Assembly: GCF_040564635.1 (NCBI RefSeq)
Contig: NZ_CP159837.1
Location: 577,001 to 641,000, forward strand
Length of the DNA stretch: 64,000 nt
Direction of reading: 5' to 3'
From: Planktothricoides raciborskii GIHE-MW2
GTDB lineage: Bacteria; Cyanobacteriota; Cyanobacteriia; Cyanobacteriales; Laspinemataceae
How positions within the stretch are numbered: the first letter of the stretch is position 1; every line of letters begins with the position of its first letter. This document shows positions 1-8,810 of the stretch, in pieces. The position numbers and the translations under genes were made by a program. The notes beneath the pieces are model-generated. The model was not told the origin of the DNA. It searched no databases and was given only the letters and a program-made list of their open reading frames with translations.

Positions 1-40
1 GATTGGTTGTTTCTAATTCATTTGGATCGGCGGGTGGCAT
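1..40 (-). CDS. Possible 5' end of a gene running off the window
   Basis: An ATG at 38-40 on the minus strand opens a frame that reads MPPADPNELETTN up to the window edge. It lies downstream of secF in the same direction. Only 13 codons are visible, there is no clear ribosome binding site, and no family can be assigned, so this is a weak call. Confidence 0.25.
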   Translation of the reverse strand, partial: MPPADPNELETTN

Positions 41-180
41 GAGCTTTTTTTGAGAACAAAAGAAGTAGGGGCGGTGGGTTACGGCCTGAGAATACGATTC
101 ACTCGCAGTAGCGCGGCGCGATCCGCTTGCGGAGGGTGAGGGAATCGCCACCTTGAGCATCTCTAGGCACCTGGGTTCTG

Positions 181-216
181 GATTCCCCTTTCTCTCGCTA
201 GGAAGAAAGGGGAGTC
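181..216. repeat. 13-bp inverted repeat downstream of secF
   Basis: Arms at 181-193 and 204-216 pair over 13 positions with one wobble, around a 10-base loop. It may act as a terminator for secDF, but no T-run follows on the minus strand, so it could equally be one of the dispersed palindromes seen elsewhere in the window. Confidence 0.5.
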
Positions 217-248
217 AATTCCTCCGAAAATATCGAGTTTTTTTAGAC

Positions 249-1289
249 TTAAAAATCAGACTCATTGGAGTCAAGGGACGAGTCGGAGGTTGATAAGCCT
301 TCGGCAGATGCGGTCATGGGTTGATGCGAACGCGCATCCGCGCCGCTTCGCGAACGCGCATCCGCGCCGCTTCGCGAACGCGTCTCGCGCCACCAAGCCA
401 GCATGGTACTGGCAACAAAAATACTAGAATAAGCACCAGCAATAAACCCAATAATCAGTGCCAGGGCAAAATATTTCAGGGTTTCACCCCCAAACCAGAA
501 AATCGCCAACAATGGCAAAGTTGTGGTTAAGCTAGTGTTAATCGATCGCGTCAAAGTTTGATTCACCGCATCGTTGACACTTTTATTGATATCTTGCTGC
601 GGTTTTTCTTTTAAAATTTCCCGGATGCGATCGTAAATCACCACCGTATCATTCACCGAAAAACCGATAATCGTCAACAGCGCCACAATAAATAGACTAT
701 CGACTTCGACACCAGCGACTAAGCCCAAAAGCGAGAACCCCCCGACCGTGACCAAAACATCATGGATCAGAGCAACGATCGCAAAAAAGGCATAATCGAA
801 CTGAAAGCGAATACTTAGATAGACAATAATCCCAAACAAGGACAATAGGAGGGCCAAAATTCCAGAGGCAAACAGTTGTTTTCCAATGGTCGGGCCAACG
901 GTATCAATCTGAGTTTTCTGGGGATCAAATTTTCCCAAAGCTTGGCTTAAGGCCGCTTCTAACTCGGTGCGTTGATCCACATTCAAATCAGATGTTCTAA
1001 TCGATATGGCGCGTTTTTGTTCGCCGAGAATTTGAATGCTGCTATTGGCTAATCCTTGAGCATCCATGACTTGTCGCACTGTGCCGAGTTCAATGGGGCG
1101 ATCGCAAGAACCCGGTTGACGACAGTCGAGTTCTAGCTGCAACCGCGTCCCACCGACAAAATCCAAACTAGGGCGCAAAGGGGCCCCAATTTGTTGCCAC
1201 GAAATCAGCATTGAAAGCAAACCAATAATGATGGCGGTTCCGGAAATGAACCACCACAAGGTTCGCCGTTTAATCACATTTAATTTCAT
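249..1289 (-). CDS. secF: Protein translocase subunit SecF
   Basis: SecF acts with SecD in the inner and thylakoid membranes, using the proton gradient to help SecYEG-SecA export proteins. The sequence has an N-terminal membrane segment, a periplasmic region containing [11 protein letters not shown], and a C-terminal bundle of about five membrane helices with [16 protein letters not shown], the SecF signature. I prefer the ATG at 1287-1289, which overlaps the secD stop (TGATG); a GTG one codon upstream also fits. About 346 residues is normal for the family. Oddly, the C-terminal tail after STMLAWWRE contains RSRSGADA twice, encoded by a GC-rich tandem repeat at 326-382. It is probably translated together with secD. 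Confidence 0.95.
   Translation of the reverse strand: MKLNVIKRRTLWWFISGTAIIIGLLSMLISWQQIGAPLRPSLDFVGGTRLQLELDCRQPGSCDRPIELGTVRQVMDAQGLANSSIQILGEQKRAISIRTSDLNVDQRTELEAALSQALGKFDPQKTQIDTVGPTIGKQLFASGILALLLSLFGIIVYLSIRFQFDYAFFAIVALIHDVLVTVGGFSLLGLVAGVEVDSLFIVALLTIIGFSVNDTVVIYDRIREILKEKPQQDINKSVNDAVNQTLTRSINTSLTTTLPLLAIFWFGGETLKYFALALIIGFIAGAYSSIFVASTMLAWWRETRSRSGADARSRSGADARSHQPMTASAEGLSTSDSSLDSNESDF
326..382. repeat. 24-bp GC-rich tandem repeat inside secF
   Basis: Two exact 24-bp copies (326-349 and 350-373) and a partial third copy (374-382) of a unit starting GCGAACGCGCATCCGCG. It keeps the reading frame and adds about 19 residues to the cytoplasmic tail of SecF. Related GC-rich palindromes occur near 7147-7170 and 45935-45965. 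Confidence 0.85.
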
Positions 1290-2719
1290 CACTGCATCTC
1301 GGCTTCATATTTTGTTACAGAGGACAAGTTCGGGCAGAACAATTCTGGTTTGCGTAATTCATTAAAGGTAATGGCCGTAAACATCAGGGTACGACTGCAA
1401 GTAATGGCCGTAAACATACTCACCGCCACCCCGATCGCGAGAGTCAACGCAAAACCTTTCACCAAACCTGCCCCTAACCAAAATAGTGCCCCGCAGGCAA
1501 TCAGGGTGGTCACATTGCTATCCAAAATACTAGAAAAAGCGCGGTAGAATCCAGACTCTACCGAACGATACAAGCTTTTACCGGCTCGCAATTCTTCTCT
1601 AGTCCGCTCAAAAATCAGCACATTCGCATCCACCGCCATGCCAATACTGAGGATAAATCCCGCAATTCCCGGTAAGGTCAGGGTGACTTCGAGTAAAGCA
1701 AAACTGGCCAAAGTCAGCAGGGCATAAATCATCAAAGCGATATCGGCAATTAACCCAGGCAGGCGATAATAAACCACCATAAAAACCAAGACCAACAACA
1801 AGCCAACCACACCAGCATAAATACTGCTTTGGATACTATCTCGACCCAGGGTTGCGCCCACGGTCCGGTTTTCGACAATTTCCACCGGCACGGGTAAAGC
1901 CCCACCGCGCAACTGCACCGCTAGGTCATTGGCCGTTTCCACGGTAAAATTACCGCTAATTTCCGCTGCCCCCCCGGAAATCCCGGTTTCTGCGTATTGG
2001 GCATCAACCACGGGGGCACTCAGGAGGCGATCGTCTAGGAAAATGCCCAGGCGCCTACCTGTTCCCGCGATATTTTTGGTCAGTTCCGCAAACAGCTTGC
2101 CACCTTCCGCATCAAACCGAATGCCAACACCCCAACTACCCGACTGATTCGTTGGTTGTGGATCGGCATTTTTCAGGTTTTTCCCGGTTAGACCTGTGCG
2201 TTGAAACAGTTGATCGATTAACTCATCAACCTGTGCTTGCTTTTCTTTAACTTTTGCTTCTAAGAGTTGCTTTTCCTCCTCCGAAGCACTCTGACTCGCT
2301 ACAACCTGGTCTAGCAATAATTGCTGTAACTCTTGCTGTCTGACCTCAAGTTGAGCGTTGACTTCAGGATTGCGAGTTTCCTCACGAAAGTCTAGCTGGG
2401 CAGTACCACCGAGTACCCGTTCCGCTTGGGCGGGATCGCTGACTCCAGGCAACTGCACCAAGATTTGATCCGTGCCGATAGTTTGCACGAGGGGTTCGGA
2501 AACACCCAAAGCATCTACCCGGTTTCTCACGACACTGAGAACCGCTTCGGTTTCTCTGACGGTAATTTCGGGGATATCTTCGGAAGGTCGCAACTGGATA
2601 GTTAGCTGGGCACCCCCTTGGAGATCCAATCCCAACCGGATGGGATCTTGTACCAGCACCGTCACAGCAGCGATGACCAGAACCAAAATTAACAGTAATA
2701 AAGAACGCTGCTTTTGCAT
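1289..2719 (-). CDS. secD: Protein translocase subunit SecD
   Basis: SecD is the large partner of SecF in the export-stimulating SecDF complex. The sequence shows an N-terminal membrane helix followed by [11 protein letters not shown], a large periplasmic domain that includes a coiled, Glu/Gln-rich stretch (about residues 120-175), and a C-terminal membrane domain with [20 protein letters not shown]. Its length of 476 residues is typical for cyanobacteria. The stop overlaps the secF start. Upstream pdhB ends only 27 bp away in the same direction, so pdhB-secD-secF may be one transcript. Near the C-terminus the motif MFTAIT occurs twice, 11 residues apart, which reflects a 33-bp in-frame duplication at 1368-1417. 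Confidence 0.95.
   Translation of the reverse strand: MQKQRSLLLLILVLVIAAVTVLVQDPIRLGLDLQGGAQLTIQLRPSEDIPEITVRETEAVLSVVRNRVDALGVSEPLVQTIGTDQILVQLPGVSDPAQAERVLGGTAQLDFREETRNPEVNAQLEVRQQELQQLLLDQVVASQSASEEEKQLLEAKVKEKQAQVDELIDQLFQRTGLTGKNLKNADPQPTNQSGSWGVGIRFDAEGGKLFAELTKNIAGTGRRLGIFLDDRLLSAPVVDAQYAETGISGGAAEISGNFTVETANDLAVQLRGGALPVPVEIVENRTVGATLGRDSIQSSIYAGVVGLLLVLVFMVVYYRLPGLIADIALMIYALLTLASFALLEVTLTLPGIAGFILSIGMAVDANVLIFERTREELRAGKSLYRSVESGFYRAFSSILDSNVTTLIACGALFWLGAGLVKGFALTLAIGVAVSMFTAITCSRTLMFTAITFNELRKPELFCPNLSSVTKYEAEMQ
1368..1417. repeat. In-frame 17-bp direct repeat in secD
   Basis: The sequence GTAATGGCCGTAAACAT occurs at 1368-1384 and again at 1401-1417, a spacing of exactly 33 bp. 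It duplicates MFTAIT in the last membrane helix or tail of SecD without breaking the frame. Confidence 0.85.
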
Positions 2720-2746
2720 AGTTTTACCTGCATTGTTTTACCTGGA

Positions 2747-3730
2747 TTAAACCTGCAAACCAACCATTTTTCTAACAGCTTCAACAATTTGCGGGGGTTG
2801 CACGATGGTCAGTCTTTCCAGAGTGCCATTATAAGGAGTCGGCACGTCCACAGAGGACAACCGCACCACTGGGGCATCTAACTCATCAAAAAAGTGATCG
2901 TTAATGGATGCAATTAATTCGGCGGCAATGCCTCCAGTTTTCATGCACTCTTCCACAATAATCACCCGATGGGTTTTGCGGATCGAGTTGCCAATGGTTT
3001 CCATGTCCAAAGGCTTCAAAGAAATTAGATCGATAACTTCTGGTTGTATTCCTTCTTTAATCAGCGTTGGCACCGCTTGCATGACATGATGACGCATCCG
3101 AGAGTAGGTCAAAATTGTCACATCAGCCCCTTTATGAACCATTTCTGCTTTATCCAGAGGTAGCAGATATTCTTCCGTTGGCAGCTTTTCTTTTAGGTTG
3201 TAAAGCAGCACGTGCTCAAAGAATAGGACGGGGTTATCATCACGGATGGCACTTTTCAGTAACCCTTTGCCATTGTAAGGGGTCGAACAAGCCACAATTT
3301 TTAGACCGGGCACCGCTTGGAAATACGCCTCAAGACGCTGGGAATGTTCTGCCCCCAACTGTCTGCCGACTCCACCTGGGCCACGAATCACCATCGGAAT
3401 TTTATAGTTTCCACCGGAAGTGTAGCGTAACATCCCCGCGTTGTTGGCAATTTGGTTAAATGCCAGCAGTAAAAAGCCCATGTTCATGCCTTCTACTATG
3501 GGACGCAACCCTGTGAGGGCGGATCCTACTGCCATCCCTGTAAAACTATTTTCCGCGATCGGCGTGTCCAGCACTCGCAGATCGCCATATTTTTTGTAGA
3601 GGTCTTTCGTCACTTTGTAGGAGCCACCGTAGTGACCCACATCTTCACCGAGAACATACACTGAGGGGTCACGAGCCATTTCTTCATCAATAGCTTCCCG
3701 AAGTGCGTTAAAAAAGAGCGTTTCTGCCAT
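2747..3730 (-). CDS. pdhB: Pyruvate dehydrogenase E1 component, beta subunit
   Basis: This is the beta subunit of the thiamine-diphosphate E1 enzyme, which with PdhA decarboxylates pyruvate and passes the acetyl group to E2 lipoamide. The protein starts [18 protein letters not shown], followed by [17 protein letters not shown] and [18 protein letters not shown], which are E1-beta signatures, and ends with the C-terminal transketolase domain ([20 protein letters not shown]). The frame could open two codons earlier at TTG, but the ATG at 3728-3730 gives the usual N-terminus. Its length of 327 residues is normal. The alpha subunit and E2/E3 genes are not in the window. It lies 27 bp upstream of secD on the same strand. 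Confidence 0.96.
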   Translation of the reverse strand: MAETLFFNALREAIDEEMARDPSVYVLGEDVGHYGGSYKVTKDLYKKYGDLRVLDTPIAENSFTGMAVGSALTGLRPIVEGMNMGFLLLAFNQIANNAGMLRYTSGGNYKIPMVIRGPGGVGRQLGAEHSQRLEAYFQAVPGLKIVACSTPYNGKGLLKSAIRDDNPVLFFEHVLLYNLKEKLPTEEYLLPLDKAEMVHKGADVTILTYSRMRHHVMQAVPTLIKEGIQPEVIDLISLKPLDMETIGNSIRKTHRVIIVEECMKTGGIAAELIASINDHFFDELDAPVVRLSSVDVPTPYNGTLERLTIVQPPQIVEAVRKMVGLQV

Positions 3731-3810
3731 TGTCAAAGCTTATATGGGTCAAACAACAATATTACCCTGAGATAATTCAGATTTGGGAAGGAAGTAGAAA
3801 TTATTTTTGT

Positions 3811-3930
3811 TTTATTTGTTATTTGTTATTTGTTGTTTGTTATTTGTTGGGTAGGGATTCTTTGGTTGTTGGTTGTTGGGTAGGGATTCTTTGGTTGTTG
3901 ATTGTTGGTTGTTGGTTGTTTGTTGTTCTC
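3811..3930. repeat. TTGTT-rich short tandem repeat tract
   Basis: A run of TTATTTG, TTGTTGG and TTGATTG heptamers, with a duplicated GGGTAGGGATTCTTTGG, sits upstream of pdhB. It is followed by a pyrimidine-rich CTCCTCTGCTCC tract. This is the complement type of the AACCAACAATC heptamers at 9275-9456. The frames crossing it give low-complexity Asn/Gln products and are not genes. Confidence 0.8.
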
Positions 3931-4042
3931 CTCTGCTCCTCTGCTCCCCCGCTCCCCGGTCGGTGAGCGAAGCCTGTCCTGATCGCAGCCGAAGGGCCGA
4001 ACCGCCGCTCCCTACACCCCACACCCTACACTCCAAATAACT

Positions 4043-4069
4043 AGGGGATTGACTTGACGCCAATCCCCT
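4043..4069 (-). terminator. Perfect 9-bp hairpin, likely terminator
   Basis: Arms AGGGGATTG (4043-4051) and CAATCCCCT (4061-4069) pair perfectly around a 9-base loop. The hairpin lies about 120 bp past the stop of the small gene at 4186-4341, and on the minus strand it is followed by TAGTTATTT. A terminator is plausible but not certain. Confidence 0.5.
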
Positions 4070-4185
4070 TGTAAAGCGATTATGTGAAAATTCTGATTAG
4101 TCAAATTTCACTTATGTGAAAGGAACTTCAACTATTTTTAATAAGATACTAAATAGCTGTTATCTTTTAGCTGTTAGATTACAGC

Positions 4186-4341
4186 TTAGTTGAAGTAGCT
4201 GGCCTCGGCTTCCAGTAGACGAATTAATTGTTGATCGCCTTTGCTCCGGGCAATTTCTAGCCGGTGCTGTAAGTTTTTTTGGATGTTCTCACGATGCACG
4301 GCGGCGGTTTGTTTGACAATTTTGTGACGTTCTTTGTTCAT
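4186..4341 (-). CDS. Conserved cyanobacterial 51-residue protein
   Basis: A short gene: ATG at 4339-4341, stop at 4186-4188, 51 residues, beginning MNKERHKIVKQTAAVH and ending LIRLLEAEASYFN. It is strongly charged, has no signal peptide or membrane segment, and looks alpha-helical throughout. From memory, very similar small proteins occur across cyanobacteria, but I know of no function. The normal amino-acid composition, the clean start and stop, and the hairpin downstream support a real gene. There is no strong ribosome binding site, only an A-rich leader. Confidence 0.75.
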   Translation of the reverse strand: MNKERHKIVKQTAAVHRENIQKNLQHRLEIARSKGDQQLIRLLEAEASYFN

Positions 4342-4490
4342 GGTGGACTTTTTTTTTACTAAATTTCAAGTATGGCTTACATTTCTCTAACATAGCATGA
4401 TTCTGCGGAAAGTGTAGCAAAATTTACTAAAATTTAAATAAATCTGAAAATGGGCAATGCCAAATCTCTTTTGAGCAACCAATTGCTAAT

Positions 4491-5285
4491 ATGCAATATT
4501 TATCTTTAATCACCCTTTTAACGGATTTTGGTCAGAGTGATGTTTATGTTGGGGTGATGAAGGGGGCGATCGCCAACATTAATCCCCACATTCAGGTGAT
4601 TGACCTAACTCACGATATCCCTCCGCAAGATGTGGCAGCGGGTCGGTTTTGTCTGATGAGTGCTTATCCTTATTTTCCCAAAGGGACTGTCCATGTGGCG
4701 GTGGTGGATCCAGGGGTGGGCAGTCGGCGACGAGCGATCGCCCTTCAATTAGATCGCGGCTTTCTGGTTGGGCCAGATAACGGGTTATTCAGTGGGCTGA
4801 GTATTTCGACGGTTTTAGCGGCGGTGGAATTGACTAACCCAGAATATTGGCGCACCCCTGAACCGAGTGCAACGTTTCACGGTCGAGATATTTTTGCCCC
4901 AGTGGGCGCTCATTTAGCCTCTGGGGTGCCGATCGCCCACCTGGGAAAAACTATCGATCCAGCCACTCTCGTGCAATTAGCGATCGCCCCTTATACTCAC
5001 ACCCCCGAAGAAATTATCGGCTGTATTCAATATTGCGATCGCTTTGGCAACCTAGTCACAAATATTCCCGGTGAGTTAATCCCAGGAAAAAATTGGACTG
5101 TTTCTATCAATGATGTCACCATGAAATCCGGTAATACCTATAGTGATGTTCCCCCTGGAAGTGCGATCGCCTTAGTGGGCAGTCATGGCTGGGTGGAAAT
5201 TGCCGTAAATGGTGGCAGTGCGGCCATCAAACTTAACTTAAAAGTCGGCGCAACCGTGAAAATAATTTATAGTTATTTAAATTAA
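4491..5285 (+). CDS. SAM hydrolase / hydroxide adenosyltransferase family (DUF62)
   Basis: This belongs to the fluorinase/chlorinase superfamily, whose common bacterial members split S-adenosylmethionine with hydroxide to adenosine and methionine. Visible signatures are LITLLTDFGQSDVYVGVMKG at the N-terminus, IDLTHDIPPQDV, VVDPGVGSRRRA, VGPDNGLF and TFHGRDIFAPVGAHLA, and a C-terminal barrel domain with YCDRFGNLVTNIP. Its length of 264 residues is usual. A halogenating member would need different halide-site residues and a biosynthetic neighbourhood, neither of which is seen, so the hydrolase role is more likely. It is transcribed alone. Confidence 0.88.
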   Translation: MQYLSLITLLTDFGQSDVYVGVMKGAIANINPHIQVIDLTHDIPPQDVAAGRFCLMSAYPYFPKGTVHVAVVDPGVGSRRRAIALQLDRGFLVGPDNGLFSGLSISTVLAAVELTNPEYWRTPEPSATFHGRDIFAPVGAHLASGVPIAHLGKTIDPATLVQLAIAPYTHTPEEIIGCIQYCDRFGNLVTNIPGELIPGKNWTVSINDVTMKSGNTYSDVPPGSAIALVGSHGWVEIAVNGGSAAIKLNLKVGATVKIIYSYLN

Positions 5286-5296
5286 GATTAATACAA

Positions 5297-5391
5297 TAGA
5301 CAAGAATGCTTTCCCAAGCTAAAAAGCCGATGGCGGATCCACCGCCATCGGTTGGTGGGATCGATCCTTATGAAAGCCAGAATTGTCTAAT
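5297..5391. repeat. Degenerate copy of the 7.1-kb MITE-like element
   Basis: The right end (ATGAAAGCCAGAATTGTCTAAT, 5370-5391) matches the right end of the element at 7093-7209. The left end starts TAGACAA but has then diverged. Inside is a perfect 10-bp hairpin (5327-5336 with 5342-5351), CCGATGGCGG against CCGCCATCGG, which may serve as a terminator for the flanking convergent genes. Confidence 0.65.
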
Positions 5392-5415
5392 AATCAAATA
5401 ATCAAAAACAAATAA

Positions 5416-6066
5416 CTAATCCTGGTAATTTTCAAACCAAGTCACATAAGTATCAATTAACTCATAATTAGCGGTGATAGGTTCAGCCTCTTCTAGCTGG
5501 CATAAAGGCAGAGTAAAAACTTTTTTATCGCTTAATCGTTCCACTTCTGCCATAATTCCTTGAGATTCAGAAACTTCTTTAACTAGATCGATGAGTTGAA
5601 AACGATCCATATAGGAAGCATTAATTTTGCGCTGTTTTTCATGTTGTTTGGGGGTGCCAGGGCCAAAAATATAATATTCTTCCCACTCAAATTCTTGATT
5701 TCCGGTCAGAATACAAGGGGTTTGAATTGATTTATTTAAATAAGCTAAATATTTTTGTAGATTTAACCAATTTACTTTAATTTTTTGAGAAGATAAAATA
5801 GAAATTATCTTCGGTTCTAATTCGGCAAAATCTACATCTTCATATTCATAGTCGTCGTAGTCTTCTCCATCCCAAGTTTCGTCTTCCTCTATAACCATTC
5901 TAAAATCTTCAAGTTTCTGGAGAAAATTCTGTAGTTGATGTTCGATCATCTCAGGCGAAATTCTCTCGGAAATTCGACTGCCAAAGAGTCCCTCATCAAG
6001 TTTAATTAAACAAGGAAGGTCTGGTTGAGAGAGACTTTTTTTATCCGGTTGATTAGATTTGGACAT
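5416..6066 (-). CDS. Acidic hypothetical protein
   Basis: I do not recognise this 216-residue protein with confidence. It is soluble, with no signal peptide or membrane segment, and has a very acidic stretch around residues 60-85 (EEDETWDGEDYDDYEYEDVD). The C-terminal half (VERLSDKKVFTLPLCQLEE, then NYELIDTYVTWFENY) resembles, from memory, a small C-terminal module of cyanobacterial calcium-binding-type hypothetical proteins; this is a weak impression. The frame is open throughout, with a start at 6064-6066. It lies convergent to the SAM hydrolase-like gene and divergent from the DUF2301 gene. Confidence 0.7.
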   Translation of the reverse strand: MSKSNQPDKKSLSQPDLPCLIKLDEGLFGSRISERISPEMIEHQLQNFLQKLEDFRMVIEEDETWDGEDYDDYEYEDVDFAELEPKIISILSSQKIKVNWLNLQKYLAYLNKSIQTPCILTGNQEFEWEEYYIFGPGTPKQHEKQRKINASYMDRFQLIDLVKEVSESQGIMAEVERLSDKKVFTLPLCQLEEAEPITANYELIDTYVTWFENYQD

Positions 6067-6152
6067 CGATCATTCCTCGGTGCTGACTGTGATAAGACAT
6101 AAGTGGGATCTGCTTTTCAGGATCCTCGTAGTTCTAGAGATGAGATAAAACG

Positions 6153-6818
6153 ATGACGAACCATAACAAGTTCCTGGCTGAACCTGAAATTTACCAAGGA
6201 CAGTTTGGTGAATTTACGATTACACCAGGCGATCGCCTGGGGGTGAAAATCTACCGCAGTGGCTTGATGGTGGCAGCAGTTTGTTTTGCCATTAGTACCA
6301 CATTGGTGGTATGGCCTTACACCACAGAGGGCTTTACGAATCTACTGACCCCTCTTTATGCTTGCTTTTGCCTAGGTTTAGGGGTGAGTTTGGTGATGAT
6401 CCATATCTACCTTGCCATCCTACACCGTCTGTTGCAAGTATTTTGGTTGATCGGTGCCGGGACAGCGGTGTGGATCTGTTTAACCAGTAGTGACCCCTTG
6501 GCGATCGCAGTTTACAACGATCCGATCGCATTATTCGGCATTGGACCGACCTTTGCCGCGTTGACCGGGATCTATTTTAAAGAAGCCTTTTGTTTTAATC
6601 GCCTAGAAACCAAAATACTAACCCCTTTAGTCCCAGTGTTAATCTTAGGACATTTGCTTGGTTGGCTATCACCCTACTCAGAAAAACTCATGGTGGTAAT
6701 TTGGGCGATCCTCTTTCTGGTTTTTGCCATCCGCAAATTGTTTCAAAACATTCCTGATGATATTGGGGATAAAAGTGTGTTTGCTTATTTGAAAAATAAG
6801 CCTTCGGTGCAAGCTTAA
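6153..6818 (+). CDS. DUF2301 integral membrane protein
   Basis: A 221-residue membrane protein. After a soluble N-terminus with YQGQFGEFTITPGDRLGVK it has about six hydrophobic segments (starting near residues 36, 64, 93, 126, 157 and 180). The N-terminal motif and overall layout match the DUF2301 family shared by cyanobacteria and chloroplast-bearing eukaryotes, whose function is unknown. The start ATG at 6153 follows a short leader divergent from the acidic hypothetical gene. There is no operon partner. Confidence 0.8.
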   Translation: MTNHNKFLAEPEIYQGQFGEFTITPGDRLGVKIYRSGLMVAAVCFAISTTLVVWPYTTEGFTNLLTPLYACFCLGLGVSLVMIHIYLAILHRLLQVFWLIGAGTAVWICLTSSDPLAIAVYNDPIALFGIGPTFAALTGIYFKEAFCFNRLETKILTPLVPVLILGHLLGWLSPYSEKLMVVIWAILFLVFAIRKLFQNIPDDIGDKSVFAYLKNKPSVQA

Positions 6819-6896
6819 GGGTTGCCAGAGTCCCATCAAAAATCGAAATCGTTTCCACATCACCCGGACGGGACGGACTCATAACCTGTACATCCA

Positions 6897-6924
6897 CTAG
6901 GGGCAACGGATGAATTGCCCCTAG
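6897..6924. terminator. 10-bp perfect hairpin after the DUF2301 gene
   Basis: CTAGGGGCAA pairs perfectly with TTGCCCCTAG around an 8-base loop, about 80 bp past the stop codon, and ATTTATGGTT follows. It may be a terminator or a dispersed palindrome. Confidence 0.45.
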
Positions 6925-6950
6925 ATTTATGGTTAAATTTGACTCGGAAG

Positions 6951-7064
6951 AGAAACCCGGTTTCTGAGGCCATGAAGATCACCAAAGAAACCGGGTTTTT
7001 GCCCTTGCGATCGCGCTAATGAGAGGCTATTTTATTTTCGGATAACTGGAGAAACCGGGTTTCT
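6951..7064. repeat. Three copies of the AGAAACCCGGTTTCT palindrome
   Basis: Copies lie at 6951-6965, 6986-7000 (imperfect) and 7050-7064, in both orientations. The same palindrome recurs at 14381-14395, 14431-14445, 43842-43873, 50714-50728, 50764-50778, 60495-60509 and 60545-60559. Adjacent inverted copies could form hairpins. No coding frame crosses it. Confidence 0.9.
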
Positions 7065-7092
7065 GGTGAGTATCCCACCGTTAACCTTGATA

Positions 7093-7209
7093 TTAGACAA
7101 TTCTGGCAAAATTATAAAAAGCTGATGGCGGTGGATCCTCATATATCCGCAACGCGTTGCGCGAAGGGTTGGGGAGATCGACTTCGGCATGAAAGCCAGA
7201 ATTGTCTAA
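7093..7209. mobile_element. 117-bp MITE-like element with perfect 15-bp ends
   Basis: Perfect inverted ends: TTAGACAATTCTGGC at 7093-7107 and its complement GCCAGAATTGTCTAA at 7195-7209. There is no coding capacity. The interior shares GATGGCGG...GGATCC with the 5.3-kb copy and carries an extra GC-rich palindrome (CCGCAACGCGTTGCGCGAAG, 7148-7167). It was probably moved by a transposase encoded elsewhere. Confidence 0.75.
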
Positions 7210-7256
7210 TAAACAAATATAAAATAAAAATTGTTATTGACTAAATCGAGAATTTC

Positions 7257-8060
7257 ATGTCACTTTTGCCGCAAAAAATATCCTTGCTATGTCCCACCAG
7301 GCAAAGACCCAGCCAAGCCCTACGCTTAATTTTAACGGTATTAGAAACAGCCCAAATTCCCCAAAGAGTCGAAGTTTTGTTTTACCTAGATGCGGATGAC
7401 CCCACCAGAGAAGACTATGTAAAACAATTTCAGAATCAAGCTTTGGCTTTAAAAACATTAAGCCGTTGTTTATTTGTAGTTGGCGATCCGATTGGGATTT
7501 CTAAGGGTTGGAATGAATTAGCCCAACAGTCTCAAGGAGATTTATTAATTATGGCGGCGGACGATCAAATTTATAATACCCCTGGCTGGGATACTCGCTT
7601 GGACCAAGAAGTACAAAAATATCGCGATCGCATTTTTTGTATGTGGTTTAACGAGGGACATTGGGGGGCCAAACTTTGTACATTTCCCATTGTCAGCCGT
7701 CAATGGTATTCAACCCTCGGCTACTTTACCACGGGAATGTTTGAATGTTTATATGATGACTTATGGATTACAGATTTAGCCAAACGAGTCAATCGCCTGC
7801 ATTACATCCCCGATATTTTAACGGAACATTTCCACTGGAGTTATGGCAAATCCGCAATAGATCCCACCTATCAACGCAAACAAGTAGACCCCCAAGGACA
7901 ATTAAAACCGGCGGTTAAACGGGACATGGACTTATTTTTAAGAACCGGACATTATCGGGAAGCGGATGCCCGAAAATTAGCCGCCGTCATGGAAGGGAAA
8001 GTGGAACTTAATGATGGTTTAGCATTAATACAAAAACCCAGTATTTTGCCGGGGATTTAG
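7257..8060 (+). CDS. GT2-like glycosyltransferase
   Basis: A 267-residue soluble protein with a GT-A type N-terminal fold. KISLLCPTRQRPSQALRLI is a typical nucleotide-binding first strand, FYLDADDPTRED is a D-D motif, and LLIMAADDQIY corresponds to the DxD metal/nucleotide-sugar site. The second half (TTGMFECLYDDLWITDLA, PDILTEHFHW) looks like an acceptor domain with a candidate catalytic Asp in YDDLW. The substrate is unknown. It stands alone, starting just after the 7.1-kb MITE-like element, and ends before a strong hairpin. Confidence 0.75.
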   Translation: MSLLPQKISLLCPTRQRPSQALRLILTVLETAQIPQRVEVLFYLDADDPTREDYVKQFQNQALALKTLSRCLFVVGDPIGISKGWNELAQQSQGDLLIMAADDQIYNTPGWDTRLDQEVQKYRDRIFCMWFNEGHWGAKLCTFPIVSRQWYSTLGYFTTGMFECLYDDLWITDLAKRVNRLHYIPDILTEHFHWSYGKSAIDPTYQRKQVDPQGQLKPAVKRDMDLFLRTGHYREADARKLAAVMEGKVELNDGLALIQKPSILPGI

Positions 8061-8093
8061 TCACTGGATCAACCGGAATAAACCAACACAAAA

Positions 8094-8127
8094 AGAAACG
8101 ACACCTGAAAAATCAGATGTCGTTTCT
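8094..8127. terminator. Bidirectional terminator hairpin
   Basis: AGAAACGACA pairs with TGTCGTTTCT (with CTGA/TCAG inside), and T-rich sequence follows on the plus strand and A-rich sequence precedes it. It lies between the convergent glycosyltransferase and PEP-CTERM genes. A near twin lies at 9462-9493 beside the next PEP-CTERM gene. Confidence 0.7.
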
Positions 8128-8202
8128 GTTAATTCTGTTGATTTATTGTAGGGGCGTAATGTTTACGCCCTAGCCTTATCTTAAAGGATTCATCCATTAG
8201 AA

Positions 8203-8712
8203 TTACTGGGCAGATTTCTTGGCGTTACGCTTCTTCTGGAAGTAACCACCAAATCCCAGGGCTAAACCAGAACCCAACAAGGTCAGAGGTTCAGGAACTT
8301 CTTTTTGGTACACACTCAGGTGAGACAGTCCGGGTTGCTGTCCGCCTTTGTTCAGCAGACCCAGGGTAGACCAATTAATTGTGGAAATGTCATCGGTTTC
8401 AAACAGGAGATAACCATCGGCAGCCTTGACAGAGAAAGCACCTGCACCACTCAACCCAGTTAACCATGTACCAGTTAGGCTACCCTCACCACCTGAAGAG
8501 AAGGTGCCAAGCCCTTCATCGGATTTGCCCGCGAGAGTCCAAGCGGGACCAAGGATAGAATCCAGGTTCGTGATACCTGTACCTTGAGCACCTGTATCGT
8601 TGCCGTCGTAAGTACCAATCAAAGTAGCAGCAGAAGCACCGAGAGCGGACATGGACAGGATACCAGCGGTTAATACAGAGGTGCCGATCGCCGTTGCAAA
8701 TAAGTTTTTCAT
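8203..8712 (-). CDS. PEP-CTERM surface protein (paralog 1)
   Basis: A 169-residue exported protein. The N-terminus MKNLFATAIGTSVLTAG ending ALGASA is a signal peptide. The C-terminus holds VPEPLTLLGSGLALGFGG followed by a basic tail (QKKRNAKKSAQ), the tripartite PEP-CTERM signal cleaved by an exosortase. The middle part, rich in Gly, Ser and Thr, is of unknown function. It is a clear paralog of the protein at 9545-10174: the last 30 residues and SxxSTLGLLNKGGQQPGLSHLS-type stretch are shared. The ribosome binding site TTGGAGAG precedes the ATG. A structured leader (8811-8916) lies upstream. No exosortase gene is visible in the window. Confidence 0.88.
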   Translation of the reverse strand: MKNLFATAIGTSVLTAGILSMSALGASAATLIGTYDGNDTGAQGTGITNLDSILGPAWTLAGKSDEGLGTFSSGGEGSLTGTWLTGLSGAGAFSVKAADGYLLFETDDISTINWSTLGLLNKGGQQPGLSHLSVYQKEVPEPLTLLGSGLALGFGGYFQKKRNAKKSAQ

Positions 8713-8810
8713 AGTTCTTGCTCTCCAATTTAACTTGTTTTTCTTTGCGTTTCTGAGGAAACGTTTCTACTAATCCGTTCCCCGGTGAAATAAGTCCTGG
8801 TTTTTATACT

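Noticed and set aside
4491-5285. Fluorinase or chlorinase
   Set aside because: It belongs to the same superfamily, but nothing in the neighbourhood points to halogenated products and the common hydrolase reading is simpler.
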